The notes beneath the pieces are model-generated. The model was not told where the DNA came from. It was given only the letters and a program-made list of their open reading frames with translations, and searched no databases. From Thereva unica (taxonomy: Eukaryota; Arthropoda; Insecta; Diptera; Therevidae), in assembly GCA_949987705.1 (NCBI GenBank), contig CATLJY010000261.1:1-64000 (forward strand): 64,000 nucleotides of DNA. Direction: 5' to 3'. Position 1 is the stretch's first letter, and every line of letters begins with the position of its first letter. Both the position numbers and the translations under genes were made by a program. This document shows, in pieces, positions 41,677 to 55,659 of the stretch.

Positions 41677-42570
41677 AAGTTACATTCATCGAATACATCG
41701 AAAATAAGTTAAATTCACTTAATTCATCGAAATCAAGTTACATTCATCGAATACATCGAAAATAAGTTAAATTCACTTAATTCATCGAAATTGAGTTACA
41801 TTCATCGAATACATCGAAAATAAGTTAAATTCACTTAATTCATCGAAATTGAGTTTCATACATCGAATACATCGAAAATAACTTGAAATCACTTAATTCA
41901 TCGAAATTAAGTTACATTCATCGAATACATCGAAAATAAGTTAAATTCACTTAATTCATCGAAATTGAGTTTCATACATCGAATACATCGAAAATAAGTT
42001 CAATTCACTTAATTCATCGAAATTAAGTTACATTCATCGAATACATCGAAAATAAGTTAAATTCACTTAATTCACCGAAATTGAGTTTCATACATCGAAT
42101 ACATCGAAAATAACTTGAAATCACTTAATTCATCGAAATTAAGTTACATTCATCGAATACATCGAAAATAAGTTAAATTCACTTAATTCATCGAAATTGA
42201 GTTTCATACATCGAATACATCGAAAATAAGTTAAATTCACTTAATTCATCGAAATTAAGTTACATTCATCGAATACATCGAAAATAAGTTAAATTCACTT
42301 AATTCATCGCAATTGAGTTTCATACATCGAATACATCGAAAATAAGTTAAATTCACTTAATTCATCGAAATTAAGTTACATTCATCGAATACATCGAAAA
42401 TAAGTTAAATTCACTTAATTCACCGAAATTAAGTTATATTCATCGAATACATCGAAAATAAGTTAAATTCACTTAATTCGTCGAAATTAAGTTACATTCA
42501 TCGAATACATCGAAAATAAGTTAAATTCACTTAATTCATCGAAATTGAACATCGAATACATCGAAAATAA
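41533..42570 (+). repeat. 1036/1037-bp duplication, copy 2
   Basis: Second local copy. It retains GTTTCATAC at 41967-41977 where the copies at 35301 and 40931 have lost a base. It ends near 42570, where AAGTTAAATTC replaces AACTTGAATTC. Confidence 0.8.
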
Positions 42571-43020
42571 GTTAAATTCACTTAATTCATCGAAATTGAG
42601 TTTCATACATCGAATACATCGAAAATAACTTAAATTCACTTAATTCATCGAAATCAAGTTACATTCATCGAATACATCGAAAATAAGTTCAATTCACTTA
42701 ATTCAACGAAATTGAGTTACATTCATCGAATACATCGAAAATAAGTTAAATTCACTTAATTCATCGAAATTGAGTTTCATACATCGAATACATCGAAAAT
42801 AACTTAAATTCACTTAATTCATCGAAATTAAGTTACATTCATCGAATACATCGAAAATAAGTTAAATTCACTTAATTCATCGAAATTGAGTTTCATACAT
42901 CGAATACATCGAAAATAACTTGAAATCACTTAATTCATCGAAATTAAGTTACATTCATCGAATACATCGAAAATAAGTTAAATTCACTTAATTCATCGAA
43001 ATTGAGTTTCATACATCGAA

Positions 43021-43480
43021 TACATCGAAAATAACTTAAATTCACTTAATTCACCGAAATTAAGTTATATTCATCGAATACATCGAAAATAAGTTAAATT
43101 CACTTAATTCATCGAAATTGAGTTTCATACATCGAATACATCGAAAATAACTTAAATTCACTTAATTCATCGAAATCAAGTTACATTCATCGAATACATC
43201 GAAAATAAGTTCAATTCACTTAATTCATCGAAATTGAGTTACATTCATCGAATACATCGAAAATAAGTTAAATTCACTTAATTCATCGAAATTGAGTTTC
43301 ATACATCGAATACATCGAAAATAACTTAAATTCACTTAATTCACCGAAATTAAGTTATATTCATCGAATACATCGAAAATAAGTTAAATTCACTTAATTC
43401 ATCGAAATTGAGTTTCATACATCGAATACATCGAAAATAACTTAAATTCACTTAATTCATCGAAATCAAGTTACATTCAT
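43021..43480 (+). repeat. 290-bp offset duplication (five monomers)
   Basis: The sequence AACTTAAATTCAC, CACCGAAATTAAGTTATATTC and the following B monomer with CATCGAAATCAAG recurs at an offset of 290 (GTTATAT at 43064 and 43354), exactly five monomers. It is a small example of unequal exchange in whole-monomer register. Confidence 0.75.
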
Positions 43481-43559
43481 CGAATTCATCGAAAATAACT
43501 TGAAATCACTTAATTCATCGAAATTAAATTACATTCATCGGATACATCGAAAATAAGTT

Positions 43560-45209
43560 AAATTCACTTAATTCATCGAAATTGAGTTTCATACATCGAA
43601 TACATCGAAAATAAGTTAAATTCACTTAATTCATCGAAATTAAGTTACATTCATCGAATACATCGAAAATAAGTTAAATTCACTTAATTCATCGAAATTG
43701 AGTTTCATACATCGAATACATCGAAAATAACTTAAATTCACTTAATTCATCGAAATCAAGTTACATTCATCGAATTCATCGAAAATAACTTGAAATCACT
43801 TAATTCATCGAAATTAAGTTACATTTCATCGAATTCATCGAAAATAACTTGAAATCACTTAATTCATCGAAATTAAGTTACATTCATCGAATACATCGAA
43901 AATAAGTTAAATTCACTTAATTCATCGAAATTGAGTTTCATACATCGAATACATCGAAAATAACTTGAAATCACTTAATTCATCGAAATTAAGTTACATT
44001 CATCGAATACATCGAAAATAAGTTAAATTCACTTAATTCATCGAAATTGAGTTTCATACATCGAATACATCGAAAATAACTTAAATTCACTTAATTCACC
44101 GAAATTAAGTTATATTCATCGAATACATCGAAAATAAGTTAAATTCACTTAATTCATCGAAATTAAGTTACATTCATCGAATACATCGAAAAGAAGTTAA
44201 TTCACTTAATTCATCGAAATTGAGTTTCATACATCGAATACATCGAAAATAACTTGAAATCACTTAATTCATCGAAATTAAGTTACATTCATCGAATACA
44301 TCGAAAATAAGTTAAATTCACTTAATTCATCGAAATTGAGTTTCATACATCGAATACATCGAAAATAAGTTAAATTCACTTAATTCATCGAAATTAAGTT
44401 ACATTCATCGAATACATCGAAAATAAGTTAAATTCACTTAATTCATCGAAATTGAGTTTCATACATCGAATACATCGAAAATAACTTAAATTCACTTAAT
44501 TCATCGAAATCAAGTTACATTCATCGAATTCATCGAAAATAACTTGAAATCACTTAATTCATCGAAATTAAGTTACATTTCATCGAATTCATCGAAAATA
44601 ACTTGAAATCACTTAATTCATCGAAATTAAGTTACATTCATCGAATACATCGAAAATAAGTTAAATTCACTTAATTCATCGAAATTGAGTTTCATACATC
44701 GAATACATCGAAAATAACTTGAAATCACTTAATTCATCGAAATTAAGTTACATTCATCGAATACATCGAAAATAAGTTAAATTCACTTAATTCATCGAAA
44801 TTGAGTTTCATACATCGAATACATCGAAAATAACTTAAATTCACTTAATTCACCGAAATTAAGTTATATTCATCGAATACATCGAAAATAAGTTAAATTC
44901 ACTTAATTCATCGAAATTAAGTTACATTCATCGAATACATCGAAAAGAAGTTAATTCACTTAATTCATCGAAATTGAGTTTCATACATCGAATACATCGA
45001 AAATAACTTGAAATCACTTAATTCATCGAAATTAAGTTACATTCATCGAATACATCGAAAATAAGTTAAATTCACTTAATTCATCGAAATTGAGTTTCAT
45101 ACATCGAATACATCGAAAATAAGTTAAATTCACTTAATTCATCGAAATTAAGTTACATTCATCGAATACATCGAAAATAAGTTAAATTCACTTAATTCAT
45201 CGAAATTGA
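43560..45209 (+). repeat. 754-bp tandem duplication (13 monomers)
   Basis: Two direct copies at an offset of exactly 13 x 58: ACATTTCATCG with one extra T (43821 and 44575) and AAAGAAGTTAATTC (AAGAAG at 44191 and 44945). The first copy is entered just after the A monomer with ATTAAATTACATTC and CATCGGATAC (43520-43545), which the second copy lacks. The copies part at 45210, where a GAGCTTCATAC monomer begins. The same material recurs at about 49.9-50.5 kb (ACATTTCATC at 49981), 54.5 kb and 57.6 kb. Confidence 0.82.
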
Positions 45210-45440
45210 GCTTCATACATCGAATACATCGAAAATAAGCTCAATTCACTTAATTCATCGAAATTAAGTTACATTCATCGAATACATCGAAAATAAGTTA
45301 AGTTCACTTAATTCATCGAAATTGAGTTTCATACATCGAATACATCGAAAATAACTTAAATTCACTTAATTCACCGAAATTAAGTTATATTCATCGAATA
45401 CATCGAAAATAAGTTAAATTCACTTAATTCATCGAAATTT

Positions 45441-45516
45441 AGTTACATTCATCGAATACATCGAAAATAAGTTAAATTCACTTAATTCATCGAATTCACT
45501 TAATTCATCGAAATTA
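45441..45516 (+). repeat. 76-bp monomer with 18-bp internal duplication
   Basis: This unit is 18 bases too long. The segment AATTCACTTAATTCATCG occurs twice in direct succession at 45475-45492 and 45493-45510. The repeat falls inside the second 29-bp half, next to a CGAA block. It is the only example I saw in the window. Confidence 0.85.
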
Positions 45517-48500
45517 AGTTACATTCATCGAATACATCGAAAATAAGTTAAATTCACTTAATTCATCGAAATTGAGCTTCATACATCGAATACATCGAAA
45601 ATAAGCTCAATTCACTTAATTCATCGAAATTAAGTTACATTCATCGAATACATCGAAAATAAGTTAAGTTCACTTAATTCATCGAAATTGAGTTTCATAC
45701 ATCGAATACATCGAAAATAACTTGAAATCACTTAATTCATCGAAATTAAGTTACATTCATTGAATACATCGAAAATAAGTTCAATTCACTTAATTCATCG
45801 AAATTGAGTTACATTCATCGAATACATCGAAAATAAGTTAAATTCACTTAATTCATCGAAATTGAGTTTCATACATCGAATACATCGAAAATAACTTGAA
45901 ATTCACTTAATTCATCGAAATTAAGTTACATTCATCGAATACATCGAAAATAACTTGAAATCACTTAATTCATCGAAATTGAGTTTCATACATCGAATAC
46001 ATCGAAAATAAGTTAAATTCACTTAATTCATCGAAATTGAGTTTCATACATCGAATACATCGAAAATAACTTATATTCACTTAATTCATCGAAATCAAGT
46101 TACATTCATCGAATTCATCGAAAATAACTTGAAATCACTTAATTCATCGAAATTAAGTTACATTCATCGAATACAACGAAAATAAGTTCAATTCACTTAA
46201 TTCATCGAAATTGAGTTACATTCATCGAATACATCGAAAATAAGTTAAATTCACTTAATTCATCGAAATCAAGTTACATTCATCGAATACATCGAAAATA
46301 AGTTAAATTCACTTAATTCATCGAAATTGAGTTTCATACATCGAATACATCGAAAATAACTTGAAATCACTTAATTCATCGAAATTAAGTTACATTCATC
46401 GAATACATCGAAAATAAGTTAAATTCACTTAATTCATCGAAATTGAGTTTCATACATCGAATACATCGAAAATAAGTTAAATTCACTTAATTCATCGAAA
46501 TTAAGTTACATTCATCGAATACATCGAAAATAAGTTAAATTCACTTAATTCATCGAAATTGAGTTTCATACATCGAATACATCGAAAATAAGTTCAATTC
46601 ACTTAATTCATCGAAATTGAGTTTCATACATCGAATACATCGAAAATAACTTAAATTCACTTAATTCATCGAAATTAAGTTACATTCATCGAGTACATCG
46701 AAAATAAGTTAAATTCACTTAATTCATCGAAATTGAGTTTCATACATCGAATACATCGAAAATAACTTGAAATCACTTAATTCATCGAAATTAAGTTACA
46801 TTCATCGAGTACATCGAAAATAAGTTAAATTCACTTAATTCATCGAAATTGAGTTTCATACATCGAATACATCGAAAATAACTTGAAATCACTTAATTCA
46901 TCGAAATTAAGTTACATTCATCGAGTACATCGAAAATAAGTTAAATTCACTTAATTCATCGAAATTGAGTTTCATACATCGAATACATCGAAAATAAGTT
47001 AAATTCACTTAATTCATCGAAATTGAGTTACATTCATCGAATACATCGAAAATAAGTTAAATTCACTTAATTCATCGAAATTGAGTTTCATACATCGAAT
47101 ACATCGAAAATAACTTGAAATCACTTAATTCATCGAAATTAAGTTACATTCATCGAATACATCGAAAATAAGTTAAATTAACTTAATTCATCGAAATTAA
47201 GTTACATTCATCGAATACATCGAAAATAAGTTAAATTCACTTAATTCATCGAAATTGAGTTTCATACATCGAATACATCGAAAATAACTTAAATTCACTT
47301 AATTCACCGAAATTAAGTTATATTCATCGAATACATCGAAAATAAGTTAAATTCACTTAATTCATCGAAATTAAGTTACATTCATCGAATACATCGAAAA
47401 TAAGTTAAATTCACTTAATTCATCGAAATTGAGTTTCATACATTGAATACATCGAAAATAACTTGAAATCACTTAATTCATCGAAATTAAGTTACATTCA
47501 TCGAATACATCGAAAATAAGTTAAATTCACTTAATTCATCGAAATTGAGTTTCATACATCGAATACATCGAAAATAAGTTAAATTCACTTAATTCATCGA
47601 AATTAAGTTACATTCATCGAATACATCGAAAATAAGTTAAATTCACTTAATTCATCGAAATTGAGTTTCATACATCGAATACATCGAAAATAAGTTCAAT
47701 TCACTTAATTCATCGAAATTGAGTTTCATACATCGAATACATCGAAAATAACTTAAATTCACTTAATTCATCGAAATTAAGTTACATTCATCGAATACAT
47801 CGAAAATAAGTTAAATTCACTTAATTCATCGAAATTGAGTTTCATACATCGAATACATCGAAAATAACTTGAAATCACTTAATTCATCGAAATTAAGTTA
47901 CATTCATCGAATACATCGAAAATAAGTTAAATTCACTTAATTCATCGAAATTGAGTTTCATACATCGAATACATCGAAAATAACTTAAATTCACTTAATT
48001 CACCGAAATTAAGTTATATTCATCGAATACATCGAAAATAAGTTAAATTCACTTAATTCATCGAAATTGAGTTTCATACATCGAATACATCGAAAATAAC
48101 TTAAATTCACTTAATTCATCGAAATCAAGTTACATTCATCGAATACATCGAAAATAAGTTCAATTCACTTAATTCATCGAAATTGAGTTACATTCATCGA
48201 ATACATCGAAAATAAGTTAAATTCACTTAATTCATCGAAATTGAACATCGAATACATCGAAAATAACTTGAATTCACTTAATTCATCGAAATTGAGTTTC
48301 ATACATCGAATACATCGAAAATAACTTAAATTCACTTAATTCACCGAAATTAAGTTATATTCATCGAATACATCGAAAATAAGTTAAATTCACTTAATTC
48401 ATCGAAATTGAGTTTCATACATCGAATACATCGAAAATAACTTAAATTCACTTAATTCATCGAAATCAAGTTACATTCATCGAATACATCGAAAATAAGT

Positions 48501-48999
48501 TCAATTCACTTAATTCATCGAAATTGAGTTACATTCATCGAATACATCGAAAATAAGTTAAATTCACTTAATTCATCGAAATTGAGTTTCATACATCGAA
48601 TACATCGAAAATAACTTAAATTCACTTAATTCATCGAAATTAAGTTACATTCATCGAATACATCGAAAATAAGTTAAATTCACTTAATTCATCGAAATTG
48701 AGTTTCATACATCGAATACATCGAAAATAAGTTCAATTCACTTAATTCATCGAAATTAAGTTACATTCATCGAATACATCGAAAATAAGTTAAATTCACT
48801 TAATTCATCGAAATTGAGTTTCATACATCGAATACATCGAAAATAACTTGATATCACTTAATTCATCGAAATTAAGTTACATTCATCGAATACATCGAAA
48901 ATAAGTTAAATTCACTTAATTCATCGAAATTGAGTTTCATACATCGAATACATCGAAAATAACTTAAATTCACTTAATTCACCGAAATTAAGTTATATT

Positions 49000-50527
49000 C
49001 ATCGAATACATCGAAAATAACTTAAATTCACTTAATTCATCGAAATTAAGTTACATTCATCGAATACATCGAAAATAAGTTAAATTCACTTAATTCATCG
49101 AAATTGAGTTTCATACATCGAATACATCGAAAATAAGTTCAATTCACTTAATTCATCGAAATTAAGTTACATTCATCGAATACATCGAAAATAAGTTAAA
49201 TTCACTTAATTCATCGAAATTGAGTTTCATACATCGAATACATCGAAAATAACTTGAAATCACTTAATTCATCGAAATTAAGTTACATTCATCGAATACA
49301 TCGAAAATAAGTCAAATTCACTTAATTCATCGAAATTGAGTTTCATACATCGAATACATCGAAAATAACTTAAATTCACTTAATTCACCGAAATTAAGTT
49401 ATATTCATCGAATACATCGAAAATAAGTTAAATTCACTTAATTCATCGAAATTGAGTTTCATACATCGAATACATCGAAAATAACTTAAATTCACTTAAT
49501 TCATCGAAATCAAGTTACATTCATCGAATTCATCGAAAATAACTTGAAATCACTTAATTCATCGAAATTAAATTACATTCATCGGATACATCGAAAATAA
49601 GTTAAATTCACTTAATTCATCGAAATTGAGTTTCATACATCGAATACATCGAAAATAAGTTAAATTCACTTAATTCATCGAAATTAAGTTACATTCATCG
49701 AATACATCGAAAATAAGTTAAATTCACTTAATTCATCGAAATTGAGTTTCATACATCGAATACATCGAAAATAAGTTAAATTCACTTAATTCATCGAAAT
49801 TAAGTTACATTCATCGAATACATCGAAAATAAGTTAAATTCACTTAATTCATCGAAATTGAGTTTCATACATCGAATACATCGAAAATAACTTAAATTCA
49901 CTTAATTCATCGAAATCAAGTTACATTCATCGAATTCATCGAAAATAACTTGAAATCACTTAATTCATCGAAATTAAGTTACATTTCATCGAATTCATCG
50001 AAAATAACTTGAAATCACTTAATTCATCGAAATTAAGTTACATTCATCGAATACATCGAAAATAAGTTAAATTCACTTAATTCATCGAAATTGAGTTTCA
50101 TACATCGAATACATCGAAAATAACTTGAAATCACTTAATTCATCGAAATTAAGTTACATTCATCGAATACATCGAAAATAAGTTAAATTCACTTAATTCA
50201 TCGAAATTGAGTTTCATACATAGAATACATCGAAAATAACTTAAATTCACTTAATTCACCGAAATTAAGTTATATTCATCGAATACATCGAAAATAAGTT
50301 AAATTCACTTAATTCATCGAAATTAAGTTACATTCATCGAATACATCGAAAAGAAGTTAATTCACTTAATTCATCGAAATTGAGTTTCATACATCGAATA
50401 CATCGAAAATAACTTGAAATCACTTAATTCATCGAAATTAAGTTACATTCATCGAATACATCGAAAATAAGTTAAATTCACTTAATTCATCGAAATTGAG
50501 TTTCATACATCGAATACATCGAAAATA
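49000..50527 (+). repeat. HOR family VI, copy 1 (offset 4552)
   Basis: Matches about 53552-55079: AAGTCAAATTC (49311 and 53863), CATCGGATAC (49583 and 54135), ACATTTCATC (49981 and 54533), AAAGAAG (50351 and 54903). Private changes include CATAGAATAC at about 50222. In the second copy one monomer reads AAGCTCAATTC (near 54325) where this copy has AAGTTAAATTC. Confidence 0.8.
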
Positions 50528-51760
50528 AGTTAAATTCACTTAATTCATCGAAATTAGGTTACATTCATCGAATACATCGAAAATAAGTTAAATTCACTTA
50601 ATTCATCGAAATTGAGCTTCATACATCGAATACATCGAAAATAAGCTCAATTCACTTAATTCATCGAAATTAAGTTACATTCATCGAATACATCGAAAAT
50701 AAGTTAAGTTCACTTAATTCATCGAAATTGAGTTTCATACATCGAATACATCGAAAATAACTTAAATTCACTTAATTCATCGAAATCAAGTTACATTCAT
50801 CGAATTCATCGAAAATAACTTGAAATTACTTAATTCATCGAAATTAAGTTACATTCATCGAATACATCGAAAATAAGATAAATTCACTTAATTCATCGAA
50901 ATTGAGTTTCATACATCGAATACATCGAAAATAACTTAAATTCACTTAATTCATCGAAATTAAGTTACATTCATCGAATACATCGAAAATAACTTGAAAT
51001 CACTTAATTCATCGAAATTAAGTTACATTCATCGAATACATCGAAAATAAGTTAAATTCACTTAATTCATCGAAATTGAGTTTCATACATCGAATACATC
51101 GAAAATAACTTGAAATCACTTAATTCATAGAAATTAAGTTACATTCATTGAATACATCGAAAATAAGTTCAATTCACTTAATTCATCGAAATTGAGTTAC
51201 ATTCATCGAATACATCGAAAATGAGTTAAATTCACTTAATTCATCGAAATTGAGTTTCATACATCGAATACATCGAAAATAACTTGAAATCACTCAATTC
51301 ATCGAAATTAAGTTACATTCATCGAATACATCGAAAATAACTTAAATTCACTTAATTCACCGAAATTAAGTTATATTCATCGAATACATCGAAAATAAGT
51401 TAAATTCACTTAATTCATCGAAATTGAGTTTCATACATCGAATACATCGAAAATAACTTAAATTCACTTAATTCATCGAAATCAAGTTACATTCATCGAA
51501 TTCATCGAAAATAACTTGAAATCACTTAATTCATCAAAATTAAGTTACATTCATCGAATACATTGAAAATAAGTTAAATTCACTTAATTCATCGAAATTG
51601 AGTTTCATACATCGAATACATCGAAAATAACTTGAAATCACTTAATTCATCGAAATTAAGTTACATTCATCGAATACATCGAAAATAAATTAAATTCACT
51701 TAATTCATCGAAATTGAGTTTCATACATCGAATACATCGAAAATAACTTGAAATCACTTA

Positions 51761-51780
51761 ATTCATCGAAATACATCGAA
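51761..51780 (+). repeat. 19-bp deletion junction between monomers
   Basis: The junction ATTCATCGAAATACATCGAA joins the last CATCGAA block of a B monomer directly to the second CATCGAA block of the next A monomer. About 19 bases are missing. The shared CATCGAA blocks flank the deleted DNA, which fits slippage or single-strand annealing between short direct repeats. Confidence 0.8.
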
Positions 51781-51993
51781 AATAAGTTAAATTCACTTAA
51801 TTCATCGAAATTGAGTTTCATACATCGAATACATCGAAAATAACTTAAATTCACTTAATTCACCGAAATTAAGTTATATTCATCGAATACATCGAAAATA
51901 AGTTCAATTCACTTAATTCATCGAAATTGAGTTACATTCATCGAATACATCGAAAATAAGTTAAATTCACTTAATTCATCGAAATTGAGTTTC

Positions 51994-52029
51994 ATACATC
52001 GAATACATCGAATGTATCGAATACATCGA
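51994..52029 (+). repeat. Expansion of 9-bp unit ATACATCGA to four copies
   Basis: Type B monomers normally carry two successive 9-mers ATACATCGA. Here there are four: 51994-52002, 52003-52011, a variant ATGTATCGA at 52012-52020, and 52021-52029. The monomer is 18 bases longer than normal. The variant creates a short inverted repeat ATACAT-CGA-ATGTAT, so the change could have come from hairpin-assisted slippage. Confidence 0.85.
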
Positions 52030-55001
52030 AAATAAGTTAAATTCACTTAATTCATCGAAATTGAGTTTCATACATCGAATACATCGAAAATAACTTAAAT
52101 TCACTTAATTCACCGAAATTAAGTTATATTCATCGAATACATCGAAGATAAGTTAAATTCACTTAATTCATCGAAATTAAGATACATTCATCGAATACAT
52201 CGAAAATAAGTTAAATTCACTTAATTCATCGAAATTGAGTTTCATACATCGAATACATCGAAAATAACTTGAAATCACTTAATTCATCGAAATTAAGTTA
52301 CATTCATCGAATACATCGAAAATAAGTTAAATTCACTTTATTCATCGAAATTGAGTTTCATACATCGAATACATCGAAAATAAGTTAAATTCACTTAATT
52401 CATCGAAATTAAGTTACATTCATCGAATACATCGAAAATAAGTTAAATTCACTTAATTCATCGAAATTGAGTTTCATACATCGAATACATCAAAAATAAG
52501 TTCAATTCACTTAATTCATCGAAATTAAGTTACATTCATCGAATACATCGAAAATAAGTTAAATTCACTTAATTCATCGAAATTGAGTTTCATACATCGA
52601 ATACATCGAAAATAACTTGAATTCACTTAATTCATCGAAATTAAGTTACATTCATCGAATACATCGAAATTGAGTTTCATACATCGAATACATCGAAAAT
52701 AACTTGAAATCACTTAATTCATCGAAATTAAGTTACATTCATCGAATACATCGAAAATAAGTTAAATTCACTTAATTCATCGAAATTGAGTTTCATACAT
52801 CGAATACTTCGAAAATAACTTAAATTCACTTAATTCATCGAAATCAAGTTACATTCATCGAATACATCGAAAATAAGTTCAATTCACTTAATTCATCGAA
52901 ATTGAGTTACATTCATCGAATACATCGAAAATAAGTTAAATTCACTTAATTCATCGAAATTGAGTTTCATACATCGAATACATCGAAAATAACTTAAATT
53001 CACTTAATTCATCGAAATCAAGTTACATTCATCGAATACATCGAAAATAAGTTCAATTCACTTAATTCATCGAAATTGAGTTACATTCATCGAATACATC
53101 GAAAATAAGTTAAATTCACTTAATTCATCGAAATTGAGTTTCATACATCGAATACATCGAAAATAACTTGAAATCACTTAATTCATCGAAATTAAGTTAC
53201 ATTCATCGAATACATCGAAAATAAGTTAAATTCACTTAATTCATCGAAATTGAGTTTCATACATCGAATACATCGAAAATAACTTGAAATCACTTAATTC
53301 ATCGAAATTAAGTTACATTCATCGAATACATCGAAAATAAGTTAAATTCACTTAATTCATCGAAATTGAGTTTCATACATCGAATACATCGAAAATAACT
53401 TAAATTCACTTAATTCATCGAAATCAAGTTACATTCATCGAATACATCGAAAATAAGTTCAATTCACTTAATTCATCGAAATTGAGTTACATTCATCGAA
53501 TACATCGAAAATAAGTTAAATTCACTTAATTCATCGAAATTGAGTTTCATACATCGAATACATCGAAAATAACTTAAATTCACTTAATTCATCGAAATTA
53601 AGTTACATTCATCGAATACATCGAAAATAAGTTAAATTCACTTAATTCATCGAAATTGAGTTTCATACATCGAATACATCGAAAATAAGTTCAATTCACT
53701 TAATTCATCGAAATTAAGTTACATTCATCGAATACATCGAAAATAAGTTAAATTCACTTAATTCATCGAAATTGAGTTTCATACATCGAATACATCGAAA
53801 ATAACTTGAAATCACTTAATTCATCGAAATTAAGTTACATTCATCGAATACATCGAAAATAAGTCAAATTCACTTAATTCATCGAAATTGAGTTTCATAC
53901 ATCGAATACATCGAAAATAACTTAAATTCACTTAATTCACCGAAATTAAGTTATATTCATCGAATACATCGAAAATAAGTTAAATTCACTTAATTCATCG
54001 AAATTGAGTTTCATACATCGAATACATCGAAAATAACTTAAATTCACTTAATTCATCGAAATCAAGTTACATTCATCGAATTCATCGAAAATAACTTGAA
54101 ATCACTTAATTCATCGAAATTAAATTACATTCATCGGATACATCGAAAATAAGTTAAATTCACTTAATTCATCGAAATTGAGTTTCATACATCGAATACA
54201 TCGAAAATAAGTTAAATTCACTTAATTCATCGAAATTAAGTTACATTCATCGAATACATCGAAAATAAGTTAAATTCACTTAATTCATCGAAATTGAGTT
54301 TCATACATCGAATACATCGAAAATAAGCTCAATTCACTTAATTCATCGAAATTAAGTTACATTCATCGAATACATCGAAAATAAGTTAAATTCACTTAAT
54401 TCATCGAAATTGAGTTTCATACATCGAATACATCGAAAATAACTTAAATTCACTTAATTCATCGAAATCAAGTTACATTCATCGAATTCATCGAAAATAA
54501 CTTGAAATCACTTAATTCATCGAAATTAAGTTACATTTCATCGAATTCATCGAAAATAACTTGAAATCACTTAATTCATCGAAATTAAGTTACATTCATC
54601 GAATACATCGAAAATAAGTTAAATTCACTTAATTCATCGAAATTGAGTTTCATACATCGAATACATCGAAAATAACTTGAAATCACTTAATTCATCGAAA
54701 TTAAGTTACATTCATCGAATACATCGAAAATAAGTTAAATTCACTTAATTCATCGAAATTGAGTTTCATACATCGAATACATCGAAAATAACTTAAATTC
54801 ACTTAATTCACCGAAATTAAGTTATATTCATCGAATACATCGAAAATAAGTTAAATTCACTTAATTCATCGAAATTAAGTTACATTCATCGAATACATCG
54901 AAAAGAAGTTAATTCACTTAATTCATCGAAATTGAGTTTCATACATCGAATACATCGAAAATAACTTGAAATCACTTAATTCATCGAAATTAAGTTACAT
55001 T
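52015..55001 (+). repeat. HOR family VII, copy 1 (2987 bp)
   Basis: Direct tandem partner of 55002 onward at an offset of 2987: CGAAGATAAG (GAAGATAAG at 52144 and 55131), AAGATACATTC shortly after, CACTTTATTC (52334 and 55321), CATCAAAAAT (near 52490 and 55477), the 29-bp half monomer (52644 and 55631), and ATACTTCGAA (near 52805 and 55792). It contains the second copy of HOR family VI at its right end. Confidence 0.85.
52644..52672 (+). repeat. 29-bp half monomer
   Basis: This unit starts AGTTACATTCATCGAATACA and ends CATCGAAATTG after only 29 bases, then a normal B monomer starts at 52673. It joins the beginning of the first half to the end of the second half at the shared CATCGAAA block, as expected from recombination between the two 29-bp halves. 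Confidence 0.88.
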
Positions 55002-55630
55002 CATCGAATACATCGAAAATAAGTTAAATTCACTTAATTCATCGAAATTGAGTTTCATACATCGAATACATCGAAAATAACTTAAATTCACTTAATTCAC
55101 CGAAATTAAGTTATATTCATCGAATACATCGAAGATAAGTTAAATTCACTTAATTCATCGAAATTAAGATACATTCATCGAATACATCGAAAATAAGTTA
55201 AATTCACTTAATTCATCGAAATTGAGTTTCATACATCGAATACATCGAAAATAACTTGAAATCACTTAATTCATCGAAATTAAGTTACATTCATCGAATA
55301 CATCGAAAATAAGTTAAATTCACTTTATTCATTGAAATTGAGTTTCATACATCGAATACATCGAAAATAAGTTAAATTCACTTAATTCATCGAAATTAAG
55401 TTACATTCATCGAATACATCGAAAATAAGTTAAATTCACTTAATTCATCGAAATTGAGTTTCATACATCGAATACATCAAAAATAAGTTCAATTCACTTA
55501 ATTCATCGAAATTAAGTTACATTCATCGAATACATCGAAAATAAGTTAAATTCACTTAATTCATCGAAATTGAGTTTCATACATCGAATACATCGAAAAT
55601 AACTTGAAATCACTTAATTCATCGAAATTA

Positions 55631-55659
55631 AGTTACATTCATCGAATACATCGAAATTG
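55631..55659 (+). repeat. 29-bp half monomer, HOR copy
   Basis: Same 29-base unit as at 52644-52672, at the 2987-bp HOR offset, so it was inherited with the duplication and is not an independent event. Confidence 0.87.
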
